Positions 12,194 to 18,195 of a stretch of 18,195 nt of DNA are shown in pieces (the stretch's first letter is position 1; each line of letters begins with the position of its first letter). The stretch is from an uncultured Oscillospiraceae bacterium (lineage in GTDB: Bacteria > Bacillota > Clostridia > Oscillospirales > Acutalibacteraceae). The DNA lies in NCBI GenBank assembly GCA_900549945.1, contig URQJ01000020.1, forward strand, positions 1-18,195, read 5' to 3'. The notes under the pieces are model-generated. The model made no database searches, was not told the DNA's origin, and saw only the letters and a list, made by a program, of their open reading frames with translations. The translations under genes and the position numbers were made by a program.

Positions 12194-12543
12194 TGGCAAG
12201 GAATGTAGACGACAAGCGCACGCGTGAAAAGCGAATGGTCTCGCAGATGATCGCGCTGTACTGCCAAAAGAACCACCGCACGAAAGACGGGCTCTGCCCG
12301 GAATGCGCCGCGCTGGCCGATTACGCGCGGCAGCGCAGCGACAAGTGCCCCTTTATGGAGTCGAAAACCTTCTGTTCCAACTGCAAGGTGCACTGCTACA
12401 AGCCGCAGATGCGCGCGAAAATCCGCGAGGTCATGCGGTTTTCGGGGCCGCGGATGGTCTTTCACCACCCCGTCGCCGCCGTGCGGCACGTCATAGAAAC
12501 CAAGAGGGAAAAGAAACGACTGGAGGGACAGCATGAAGGTTAA
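12193..12543 (+). CDS. YgbA_NO-type (nitrous oxide-stimulated promoter family) protein
   Basis: A 116-residue soluble Cys-rich protein. REKRMVSQMIALYCQKNH (11-28) and the cysteine series LCPEC (34-38), KCPF (51-54) and FCSNCKVHCYKP (60-71) match the family named after E. coli ygbA, whose gene responds to nitric oxide through NsrR. Seven cysteines (24, 35, 38, 52, 61, 64, 68) suggest metal or Fe-S binding. The product's biochemical role is not established. The ATG at 12193 overlaps the TGA of the ABC gene, so translation is coupled. Membership in an operon with iron-type operators suggests a link between iron limitation and this protein, which is inference. Confidence 0.85.
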   Translation: MARNVDDKRTREKRMVSQMIALYCQKNHRTKDGLCPECAALADYARQRSDKCPFMESKTFCSNCKVHCYKPQMRAKIREVMRFSGPRMVFHHPVAAVRHVIETKREKKRLEGQHEG

Positions 12544-12916
12544 AAAAGTTTTGTTTATCATTCTCGGCTGCGTCGGCTTGGCGCTCGGCGCCGTCGGCGC
12601 GGTGCTGCCGCTGCTTCCGGCATTTCCGTTTTTGCTGCTCGCGGCCTACTCCTTTGCGCGCAGTTCGGAAAGGCTGCATAAGTGGTTCACCGGCACGAAG
12701 CTGTATAAACACAATCTCGAGAGCTTTCTCAAGGGCAAGGGAATGACAAAAAAGACGAAGATCCGCATCATGGTCACCGTCACGCTGCTGATGTCGGTCG
12801 GCTTCATCATGATGCATCAGGTCCCCGTGGGGCGGATCGTCCTCGGGGCGGTCTGGCTGTTCCACATCTTCTACTTTATCTTCGGCGTCAAAACGCTCGA
12901 GAAGCCGGCGGAATAG
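12533..12916 (+). CDS. DUF454 (YbaN family) small membrane protein
   Basis: A 127-residue inner-membrane protein. The opening VKKVLFIILGCVGLALGAVG and LPLLPAFPFLLLAAYSFARS (26-45), with the Pro-rich LPLLPAFPF turn, is typical of YbaN/DUF454. SSERLHKWF and the later pair of hydrophobic segments IMVTVTLLMSVGFIMMH and IVLGAVWLFHIFYFIFG follow the family order. Function is unknown. The ATG at 12533 overlaps the preceding gene by 11 bases and is preceded by GGAGGG. It closes the ABC operon; a weak hairpin follows at 12955-12978. Confidence 0.88.
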   Translation: MKVKKVLFIILGCVGLALGAVGAVLPLLPAFPFLLLAAYSFARSSERLHKWFTGTKLYKHNLESFLKGKGMTKKTKIRIMVTVTLLMSVGFIMMHQVPVGRIVLGAVWLFHIFYFIFGVKTLEKPAE

Positions 12917-12954
12917 GCCGACCACGCCGGGCGCCCCCAAGCACGCCGGAGCGC

Positions 12955-12978
12955 GGCCGCGCATGCGGGGCGGCCTTT
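12955..12978 (+). terminator. Possible terminator of the ABC operon
   Basis: GGCCGC and GCGGCC (12955-12960 and 12970-12975) pair around a nine-base loop, followed by only TTT. The stem is strong but the T-run is short, so this is tentative. Confidence 0.4.
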
Positions 12979-13012
12979 ACGCAAACCTTACCTGCTTTTT
13001 CCGCTTTCCGCA

Positions 13013-13041
13013 TTGCAGGGCGCGGCTTTGGCGACTATAAT
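13013..13041 (+). promoter_or_regulatory. Promoter of the unassigned transcript upstream of nrdD
   Basis: TTGCAG (13013-13018), 17 bases, then a perfect TATAAT (13036-13041). Transcription should start near 13048 and run to the terminator at 13166-13211. Confidence 0.65.
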
Positions 13042-13047
13042 GGAAGC

Positions 13048-13211
13048 AGAAAAAGACACACATGGATTGCGGCGCGGCCCTGCACACCGCAGCCTGTCGG
13101 CACGACGGCGGCAGCGGAGGGCAAAAAAGCGCTGTGCGGCCGGGAAACACCGGCCCTCTATGCTGAAAAGTGCCCCGCGAGCAGGCATCTGCCTGCCGGC
13201 GGGGCGCTTTT
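13048..13211 (+). ncRNA. Candidate small RNA, about 165 bases, class unknown
   Basis: The stretch has its own promoter and ends in a strong terminator, with no open frame carrying a ribosome site. Foldable pieces are TGCGG with CCGCA (13069-13090 area), GCCTGTCG-GCA-CGACGGC, AGC-GAGGGC pairing with GCCCTC-GCT around a GCGGCCGGGAAACACCGG hairpin, then the terminator. I could not match it to SAM, THF, cobalamin, c-di-GMP or manganese riboswitches. The nrdD promoter lies after the terminator, so it is more likely an independent RNA than an nrdD leader; a divergent 6S RNA cannot be excluded. Confidence 0.5.
13166..13211 (+). terminator. Strong two-part terminator
   Basis: GTGCCCCGC (13170-13178) pairs with GCGGGGCGC (13199-13207), and inside it GCAGGC-ATCT-GCCTGC (13181-13196) forms a second stem. 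AAAA before and TTTT after extend the helix and supply the U-tract. It ends the unassigned transcript. Confidence 0.85.
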
Positions 13212-13237
13212 GCTTTCAGAAAAATTTTAAAAAAGTC

Positions 13238-13266
13238 TCGACAAGCGGCGGCCATTCGTGTATACT
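13238..13266 (+). promoter_or_regulatory. nrdD-nrdG-luxS operon promoter
   Basis: TCGACA (13238-13243), exactly 17 bases, then TATACT (13261-13266); each hexamer differs from consensus at one base. A second TATAAT at 13314-13319 has no partner -35 at a standard distance. Confidence 0.75.
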
Positions 13267-13300
13267 GGTAGATGTTCGCGGCGGGTGTGCGCCGGAAAAT

Positions 13301-13316
13301 ACACAAGATATTGTAT
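13301..13316 (+). promoter_or_regulatory. NrdR box upstream of nrdD
   Basis: ACACAAGATATTGTAT closely matches the NrdR consensus (acaCwATATaTwGtgt), the site for the ATP-cone repressor that controls ribonucleotide reductase genes in most bacteria. It lies 35 bases after the main -10 and overlaps the TATAAT at 13314. NrdR usually binds two boxes; I see only this one clearly. Confidence 0.65.
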
Positions 13317-13379
13317 AATCGGATAATTATGCAAGAGGGATAAAAATTCTGAGAGAACAGGCCGCAGGAGGAAACTGCT

Positions 13380-15539
13380 ATGAAAATCATCAAGAGAAAC
13401 GGCTCGGAGGCCGCTTTCGATATTACGAAGATCATCGCCGCCGTCACGAAGGCCAACAACGCCGATGGGCAGAGCCGGGAGCTGACCGGCGAGCAGATCC
13501 GCGCGATCGCCGCCGAGGTGGAGGAGAAGTGCGGCGCGATGGGCCGCGCGCCCTCCGTCGAGGAGATTCAAGACATGGTTGAAAACCAGATCATGGGGCG
13601 GAACGCGTTCGAGGTCGCGAAGCGCTACATCCGCTATCGCTACACCCGTTCGCTCGCGCGCCGCGCCAACACGACCGACAACCAGATCCTCAGCCTGATC
13701 GAGTGCAACAACGAGGAGGCGAAGCAGGAGAACGCGAATAAAAACCCGACGGTCAACAGCGTCCAGCGCGACTACATGGCCGGCGAGGTCTCGAAGGACA
13801 TCACGCGCCGCATCCTGCTGCCGCAGGAGATCGTCGAGGCGCACGAGCAGGGAATCATCCACTTCCACGACAGCGATTATTTTGCGCAGCACATGCATAA
13901 CTGCGACCTCGTAAACCTCGAGGATATGCTGCAGAACGGCACGGTCATCACCGGCACGCTGATCGAGAAGCCGCACAGCTTCTCCACGGCCTGCAATATC
14001 GCGACGCAGATCGTCGCGCAGGTCGCAAGCAACCAGTACGGCGGCCAGAGCATCAGCCTTGCGCACCTTGCGCCGTTCGTGCAGGTCTCGCGCGAGAAGA
14101 TCCGCGGCGAGGTGCTCGCAGAGCTCGAGGAGCTCGGCACCACGGCCTCCGAGGACAAGATCGCGCAGATCGTCGAGCGCCGCCTGCGCGCCGAGGTCGA
14201 GCGCGGCGTGCAGACGATCCAGTATCAGGTCGTCACGCTGATGACGACGAACGGTCAGGCGCCGTTCATCACGGTGTTCATGTATCTGAACGAGGCGAAG
14301 AACGAGCGCGAGAAGCGCGACCTCGCGATGATCATCGAGGAGGTGCTTCTCCAGCGCTATGAGGGCGTGAAGAACGAAAAAGGCGTGTGGGTCACGCCGG
14401 CGTTCCCGAAGCTGATCTACGTTCTGCAGGAGGACAACGTCGCGCCCGGCGCCGAATACTACTACCTCACAGAGCTCGCGGCGAAATGTACCGCGAAGCG
14501 CATGGTACCCGACTACATCTCCGAAAAGAAGATGAAAGAGCTCAAGGAGGGCAACTGCTTCCCGGTCATGGGCTGCCGCAGCGCGCTCAGCCCGTGGAAG
14601 GATGAAAACGGCAATTACAAGTTCTACGGCCGCTTCAATCAGGGCGTCGTTACGCTGAACCTCGTCGACGTCGCGCTGAGCTCCGGCGGCGATATGGATC
14701 GATTCTGGAAGATCTTCGACGAGCGGCTCGACCTGTGCTACCGCGCGCTGATGTGCCGCCACAACCGCCTGAAGGGCACGCTGTCCGACGCGGCGCCGAT
14801 CCTCTGGCAGTACGGCGCGATCGCCCGCCTCAAAAAAGGCGAGCCGATCGACAAGCTGCTGTACGGCGGCTATTCGACGATCTCGCTCGGCTACGCGGGC
14901 CTTTGCGAGTGCGTCCGCTATATGACCGGCAAATCGCACACAGACCCGAGCGCTACGCCGTTTGCGCTCGCTGTGATGAAGTACATGAACACGGCCTGCG
15001 AGCGCTGGAAGGCGGAGACGACGATCGGCTTCGGCATCTACGGCACGCCGCTCGAGAGCACGACGTATAAGTTTGCGAAATGCCTGCAAAAGCGCTTCGG
15101 CATCGTGCCGGGCGTCACCGATAAGCCGTACATCACGAACAGCTACCACGTGCACGTCACGGAGGAAATCGACGCGTTTGCGAAGCTCGCGTTTGAGGCG
15201 CAGTTTCAGGCGCTCTCGACCGGCGGCGCGATCAGTTACGTCGAAGTGCCGAACATGCAGCAGAACCTCGAGGCCGTTTTGCAGATCATCCGCTATATCT
15301 ACGACAACATCATGTATGCGGAGCTGAACACAAAGAGCGACTACTGTCAGGCCTGCGGCTTTGACGGCGAGATCCGCATCGTGGAGGACGACGGCAAGCT
15401 CGTCTGGGAATGCCCGAACTGCGGCAACCGCGATCAGGACACGATGAACGTTGCCCGCCGCACCTGCGGCTACATCGGCACGCAGTATTGGAATCAGGGC
15501 CGCACGGCGGAGATCAAGGAGCGCGTTCTGCACTTGTAA
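13380..15539 (+). CDS. nrdD: Anaerobic (class III) ribonucleoside-triphosphate reductase
   Basis: NrdD makes deoxyribonucleotides from NTPs without oxygen, using a glycyl radical and usually formate. The 719 residues begin with an ATP-cone (about 1-92, IIKRNGSEAAFDITKI), which gives dATP/ATP control. The barrel follows with Cys175 (HMHNCDL) and Cys399 (PVMGCRS) as likely radical-site cysteines. At the C-terminus are the zinc cysteines 656, 659, 678 and 681 (YCQACG, CPNCG) and the radical loop RRTCGYIG, with Gly697 as the radical residue. The ATG at 13380 follows AGGAGG by eight bases; the site lies in the loop of a small GCAG/CTGC hairpin. Its activase nrdG follows, which confirms the class. 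Confidence 0.98.
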   Translation: MKIIKRNGSEAAFDITKIIAAVTKANNADGQSRELTGEQIRAIAAEVEEKCGAMGRAPSVEEIQDMVENQIMGRNAFEVAKRYIRYRYTRSLARRANTTDNQILSLIECNNEEAKQENANKNPTVNSVQRDYMAGEVSKDITRRILLPQEIVEAHEQGIIHFHDSDYFAQHMHNCDLVNLEDMLQNGTVITGTLIEKPHSFSTACNIATQIVAQVASNQYGGQSISLAHLAPFVQVSREKIRGEVLAELEELGTTASEDKIAQIVERRLRAEVERGVQTIQYQVVTLMTTNGQAPFITVFMYLNEAKNEREKRDLAMIIEEVLLQRYEGVKNEKGVWVTPAFPKLIYVLQEDNVAPGAEYYYLTELAAKCTAKRMVPDYISEKKMKELKEGNCFPVMGCRSALSPWKDENGNYKFYGRFNQGVVTLNLVDVALSSGGDMDRFWKIFDERLDLCYRALMCRHNRLKGTLSDAAPILWQYGAIARLKKGEPIDKLLYGGYSTISLGYAGLCECVRYMTGKSHTDPSATPFALAVMKYMNTACERWKAETTIGFGIYGTPLESTTYKFAKCLQKRFGIVPGVTDKPYITNSYHVHVTEEIDAFAKLAFEAQFQALSTGGAISYVEVPNMQQNLEAVLQIIRYIYDNIMYAELNTKSDYCQACGFDGEIRIVEDDGKLVWECPNCGNRDQDTMNVARRTCGYIGTQYWNQGRTAEIKERVLHL

Positions 15540-15589
15540 GCGCGCGGGGCCGGCCCGGATACGGGCGGCAGCAAAAGCCGAAAACAAAG

Positions 15590-15633
15590 AAGAGCCTCTG
15601 CCGGCCGGCAAAAGCCCGGCGGGGGCTCTTTCC
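15590..15633 (+). terminator. Attenuator-like hairpin between nrdD and nrdG
   Basis: AAGAGCC (15590-15596) pairs with GGCTCTT (15624-15630), with an inner GCCGG/CCGGC stem and AAAA in the loop. Only TTT follows, and the nrdG ribosome site comes eleven bases later. It probably lowers nrdG expression relative to nrdD or stabilises the nrdD message. Confidence 0.5.
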
Positions 15634-15651
15634 CATAACGGAGGGGAAAAG

Positions 15652-16182
15652 GTGTATTACGGAGAAATCAAGAAAACGGATATTGCAAACGGGCTTGGCG
15701 TGCGGGTTTCGCTGTTCGTCTCGGGCTGCACGCGGCACTGCAAAAACTGCTTCAATGCGGAGACATGGAGCTTCACCTACGGCAAGCCGTTCACGGCGGA
15801 GACCGAACAGGAGATTCTCGACGCGCTCGCGCCGGGCTTCATCAACGGGCTGACGCTGCTCGGCGGCGAGCCGATGGAGTGCGAGAACCAGCGCGCGCTG
15901 GCGCCGTTTCTGCGCCGCGTCCGCGCGGCCTACCCCGAAAAGGATATCTGGTGCTACACCGGCTCCACACTGGAGACGGATATTCTGAAGGACGGCGGGC
16001 GCAGCCGCTGCGAGGTGACGGACGAGCTGCTCTCCATGATCGACGTGCTCGTTGACGGCGCGTTTGTGGATGCGCTGAAGGACATCACGCTGCGCTTTCG
16101 CGGCTCCTCGAATCAAAGGCTGCTCGACCTCAAAAAGACGCTCGCAAGCGGCGAGGCGGTGCTCTGGGCAGATAATGGGTAA
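15652..16182 (+). CDS. nrdG: Anaerobic ribonucleotide reductase-activating protein (radical SAM)
   Basis: NrdG uses a [4Fe-4S] cluster and S-adenosylmethionine to put the glycyl radical on NrdD. From a GTG start the 176 residues open with YYGEIKKTDIANGLGVRVSL, the standard NrdG beginning. The cluster motif CTRHCKNC gives Cys26, Cys30 and Cys33 (CxxxCxxC), and LLGGEPM is the SAM-binding GGE motif. The frame is open further upstream, but the GTG at 15652 has GGAGGGG seven bases before it and matches the family N-terminus. It lies 112 bases after nrdD, separated by a hairpin, and 24 bases before luxS. Confidence 0.95.
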   Translation: MYYGEIKKTDIANGLGVRVSLFVSGCTRHCKNCFNAETWSFTYGKPFTAETEQEILDALAPGFINGLTLLGGEPMECENQRALAPFLRRVRAAYPEKDIWCYTGSTLETDILKDGGRSRCEVTDELLSMIDVLVDGAFVDALKDITLRFRGSSNQRLLDLKKTLASGEAVLWADNG

Positions 16183-16206
16183 TCTTAAAGAAAGGCGGAT
16201 ATTTTT

Positions 16207-16668
16207 ATGAAGAAGATCGCGAGCTTCACGGTCAACCACGACAAGCTGAAAAAGGGCATGTACGTTTCCAGAATAGACGGCGACGTCGTCACCTACGACA
16301 TCCGGATGAAAACGCCGAACGCGGGCGATTACCTCACAAACGGCGCAATGCATACGTTTGAGCACCTGTTCGCGACGTACGCGCGCAACAGCGCGTATTC
16401 CGATGCGGTGATCTACGTCGGCCCGATGGGCTGCCGCACCGGTTTCTACTTTTTGCTGCGCGACAGCGTGAGCCGCATGGAAGCGCTGCGGCTCGTGCAG
16501 GAATCGTTTGCGTTTATCGCGGCGTTCGACGGGGAGATTCCGGGCAGCCGCCGCGAGGAATGCGGCAATTACCGCGAGCATGACCTGCCGGGCGCAAGGG
16601 ACGTCGCGGCGGATATGGGCCGTGTACTGGCGGATTGGTTGCCGGAGAAAATGGAATATGAGGCGTAA
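16207..16668 (+). CDS. luxS: S-ribosylhomocysteine lyase LuxS
   Basis: LuxS splits S-ribosylhomocysteine into homocysteine and the AI-2 precursor DPD, recycling the product of SAM-dependent methylation. The 153 residues hold the metal site: His49 and His53 in MHTFEHLFATYARNS, with Glu52 as the general base, and Cys119 in EECGNYREH. The catalytic Cys76 is in GPMGCRTGFY. The ATG at 16207 follows AAAGGCGG. It is the third gene of the nrdD-nrdG operon and is followed by a strong terminator. No nucleosidase (pfs) gene, the usual partner step, is in the window. Pairing with nrdDG is unusual but both nrdG and methylation consume SAM. Confidence 0.96.
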   Translation: MKKIASFTVNHDKLKKGMYVSRIDGDVVTYDIRMKTPNAGDYLTNGAMHTFEHLFATYARNSAYSDAVIYVGPMGCRTGFYFLLRDSVSRMEALRLVQESFAFIAAFDGEIPGSRREECGNYREHDLPGARDVAADMGRVLADWLPEKMEYEA

Positions 16669-16698
16669 ACGCGCATAAATTCCGCAAAAAGGGTATGG

Positions 16699-16732
16699 AA
16701 AAGCAGCAGGTTTTCGGCCTGCTGCTTTTTAT
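16699..16732. terminator. Bidirectional terminator between luxS and the surface-protein gene
   Basis: AAAAGCAGCAGG (16699-16710) and CCTGCTGCTTTT (16718-16729) form a perfect 12-bp stem with a seven-base loop. T-runs occur on both strands, so it serves luxS on the plus strand and the convergent surface-protein gene on the minus strand. Confidence 0.92.
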
Positions 16733-16739
16733 GTTGGGA

Positions 16740-16829
16740 TTCTGTTTTACGGCTTCTGCTTTTTGGACTTTGAAGCGACCGCCGCGCCGGTCAGGAGAAT
16801 GCCGGAAACGGATGCGACGGCGATCCAAA
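16740..16829. repeat. 90-base direct repeat, copy 1
   Basis: This segment, covering the last codons of the surface protein and its stop, is repeated at 18106-18195 with only two mismatches that I can see, both silent in the coding frame. The second copy runs off the window, so the true repeat is longer. Confidence 0.9.
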
Positions 16830-18087
16830 GCAGAACGTTCGTCTCATCGCCGGTTTTCGGCACATTATTTTCCGGCTGCTCAGGCTTTGGAGACGGCGTG
16901 ACAGACGGTGCCTCCGTCGGGTTCACCGGTGCCGGTGTGGGTGTTGCAGTCGGCGCAGGTGTTGTGGTGGGCTGCTCGGTCGGATCGGGCTGCTCAGTCG
17001 GATTGGGATTTGCTGTCGGCTGGGGGTTGCCGGTCGGGTTTGCACTGGGTTCAGCACTCGGCTCTGCGCTGGGTTCGGCGCTGGGCTCTGCACTGGGTTC
17101 AGCACTCGGCTCTGCGCTGGGTTCAGCGCTCGGCTCGGCGCTGGGCTCAGCACTTGGCTCTGCGCTCGGCTCTGCACTGGGTTCAGCACTTGGCTCTGCA
17201 CTGGGTTCAGCACTTGGCTCTGCGCTGGGTTCAGCACTTGGCTCTGCGCTGGGTTCAGCACTCGGCTCTGCGCTGGGTTCGGCACTGGGTTCTGGAGAAG
17301 GTGTCGGTGCGGTTTTTTTAGCCCACACAGCAAATAAAGTAGTATCTCTTACGATTACAATGGAATCATGGGCGGAGTATTCTGCCTCAATGGCGTCTTT
17401 ATCAGTGTTCCAACCGAGAAATTCAAAACCCTCTCGTGTGGGCACAACATCCGATACGGTAAATTCTGCACTGCCGCTCGCCGACGATTTGGTCTCCGAT
17501 TCCGGCGCGCCCTCGCCGTCGTTGGCGTCATAGGACAGAGTATAGTCAATTTTAGGATTAGGGTCTTTTACGTTAACGGTGAAAGTGGTGGTTTCGTAAT
17601 AGTGGTTGTAATTTGCCATGCACTCGAGATAGGTTCCGCACCCACTGCAATAGCCTCTTTGATAGGGGGCATCATATTGATAGTAAAAGGTTAGTGTAAC
17701 TTTAGTTGTACCAGCCTTTGCCGCGGTGTAATCAAATTCAAAGCATGGATAACCGTTGTAGCCGTTGCCACCAGACCACTTATCGACGGTAATAGAACAA
17801 TCGGATAAAACGTCAGGGTTGCTCAGTTCATAGCTGCATCCAAAGTAATCGTCCGGAATAAACTCGCGAACGGTTCTGTTACAAACTCGGCAGGTGTTGG
17901 TAAGCCTCGGCAGCCGCTGATAGAGGCCGGTATCGCCGATGTTCTTCGAAATCGAGCCTTCGTCATTGTTTCTCAAGTATATTGCATTGAGCAGAGGATC
18001 ATCGGAGGGTGCGGCGAACACGGAGGTCGGTATCAGGCCGACCAGCAGGAGTACCGCCAACAGTATGGCAGATAATCTTTTCTTCAT
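16747..18087 (-). CDS. Sortase-anchored surface protein with EPSA repeats
   Basis: A 446-residue cell-wall protein. A signal peptide ([20 protein letters not shown], cut near VFA-APS at 25-26) is followed by a Cys-containing domain (27-175) with CRVC (66-69), Cys84, Cys97, Cys115, CSGC (147-150) and Cys156. An InlB-type B-repeat (about 183-255, [11 protein letters not shown] to TLFAVW) comes next. Then 21 perfect EPSA tetrads (266-349) and a Pro/Thr-rich stretch form a wall-spanning stalk. The C-terminus has VPKTG (409-413), a hydrophobic segment and the basic tail KSKKQKP, a standard sortase sorting signal. The ATG at 18087 follows a purine-rich AAGGAAA site, 25 bases after the stop of an upstream paralogue. 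The ligand is unknown; adhesion is a family-level guess. Confidence 0.92.
   Translation of the reverse strand: MKKRLSAILLAVLLLVGLIPTSVFAAPSDDPLLNAIYLRNNDEGSISKNIGDTGLYQRLPRLTNTCRVCNRTVREFIPDDYFGCSYELSNPDVLSDCSITVDKWSGGNGYNGYPCFEFDYTAAKAGTTKVTLTFYYQYDAPYQRGYCSGCGTYLECMANYNHYYETTTFTVNVKDPNPKIDYTLSYDANDGEGAPESETKSSASGSAEFTVSDVVPTREGFEFLGWNTDKDAIEAEYSAHDSIVIVRDTTLFAVWAKKTAPTPSPEPSAEPSAEPSAEPSAEPSAEPSAEPSAEPSAEPSAEPSAEPSAEPSAEPSAEPSAEPSAEPSAEPSAEPSAEPSAEPSAEPSANPTGNPQPTANPNPTEQPDPTEQPTTTPAPTATPTPAPVNPTEAPSVTPSPKPEQPENNVPKTGDETNVLLWIAVASVSGILLTGAAVASKSKKQKP
17042..17293. repeat. 21 tandem 12-base units coding for EPSA
   Basis: Units of the form GCRCTNGGYTCN run without interruption. Third-base differences are not random: units alternate largely between a gcactgggttca-like and a gcacttggctct-like form, so a 24-base higher-order repeat is visible in the middle. 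The amino-acid sequence is nevertheless perfectly constant. Confidence 0.95.
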
Positions 18088-18105
18088 CCTTTCATTTCCT
18101 TTCCT

Positions 18106-18195
18106 TTCTGTTTTACGGCTTCTGCTTCTTGGACTTTGAGGCGACCGCCGCGCCGGTCAGGAGAATGCCGGAAACGGATGCGACGGCGATCCAAA
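18106..18195. repeat. 90-base direct repeat, copy 2 (runs off the window)
   Basis: It matches 16740-16829 except for T/C at about 16761/18127 and A/G at about 16772/18138. It encodes the C-terminus of the upstream paralogue. Confidence 0.9.
18113..18195 (-). CDS. C-terminal end of a second sortase-anchored protein, truncated by the window edge
   Basis: Only the last 26 codons and the TAA are visible: [20 protein letters not shown] followed by SKKQKP. This is the hydrophobic segment and basic tail of a sorting signal, identical in residues to the C-terminus of the neighbouring gene. The stop lies 25 bases before the ATG of that gene, so the two are probably cotranscribed. The rest of the protein and its domains are out of view. 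Confidence 0.85.
   Translation of the reverse strand, partial: WIAVASVSGILLTGAAVASKSKKQKP

Noticed and set aside
13048..13211. Cobalamin, THF or c-di-GMP riboswitch controlling nrdD
   Set aside because: I could not find the conserved core sequences, and the nrdD promoter lies downstream of the terminator.
13227..15611. 794-codon open frame on the minus strand opposite nrdD
   Set aside because: Antisense shadow of nrdD caused by strong third-position GC bias; rich in Arg, Asp, Leu and Val with no domain.
17042..17293. Regular repeat array considered as CRISPR or as a plus-strand GSAL-repeat protein
   Set aside because: There are no spacers, the 12-base unit is in frame with a secreted minus-strand protein, and the plus-strand frame is simply its complement.

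Overview
The window looks like the chromosome of a GC-rich, anaerobic, Gram-positive gut-type Firmicute, most likely Clostridia of the Oscillospiraceae/Ruminococcaceae kind. The signs are a class III (oxygen-sensitive) ribonucleotide reductase, a clostridial-style Feo ferrous-iron locus with two FeoA proteins and a Cys-rich FeoB partner, DUF2325/DUF3793/flavodoxin genes, strong AGGAGG ribosome sites, and a sortase-anchored (VPKTG) surface protein. Species cannot be named from the sequence alone.

Layout. (1) 1-1028, minus strand: the 5' part of a methionine ABC importer ATPase (metN), preceded by its promoter, an unannotated 34-residue leader peptide with ten Met codons, and an intrinsic terminator. 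This is the architecture of ribosome-mediated transcription attenuation. (2) 1367-2669, minus: DUF2325, DUF3793 and flavodoxin genes in one operon behind an operator palindrome. (3) 2927-7962, minus: feoA-feoA-feoB, a 56-residue Cys-rich membrane protein, an internal terminator, then a DtxR-like repressor, an HMA metal-binding protein and an AraC-type regulator. (4) 7963-8800: a divergent control region with two mirrored promoters and four operators, plus a small conserved-looking gene on the opposite strand. (5) 8800-12916, plus: two exporter-fold ABC half-transporters, a Cys-rich YgbA_NO-type protein and a DUF454/YbaN membrane protein, tightly overlapping. (6) 13013-13211, plus: an unassigned transcript with its own promoter and strong terminator. 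(7) 13238-16668, plus: nrdD, nrdG and luxS behind a promoter with an NrdR box. (8) 16747-18195, minus: a cell-wall-anchored EPSA-repeat protein and the last codons of a second protein with the same C-terminus.

How it fits together. Six copies of one palindrome (TTAGY-N4-RCTAA) sit only in front of the flavodoxin operon, feoA, feoB and the ABC operon. They resemble the core of the DtxR/IdeR box, and a DtxR-like repressor is encoded in the same cluster. I infer one iron-responsive regulon of about 11 kb: Feo uptake, the iron-sparing electron carrier flavodoxin, and an ABC pair with an AraC regulator that recalls YbtPQ/IrtAB-type iron-chelate systems. The most striking single item is the Met-codon leader ahead of metN.
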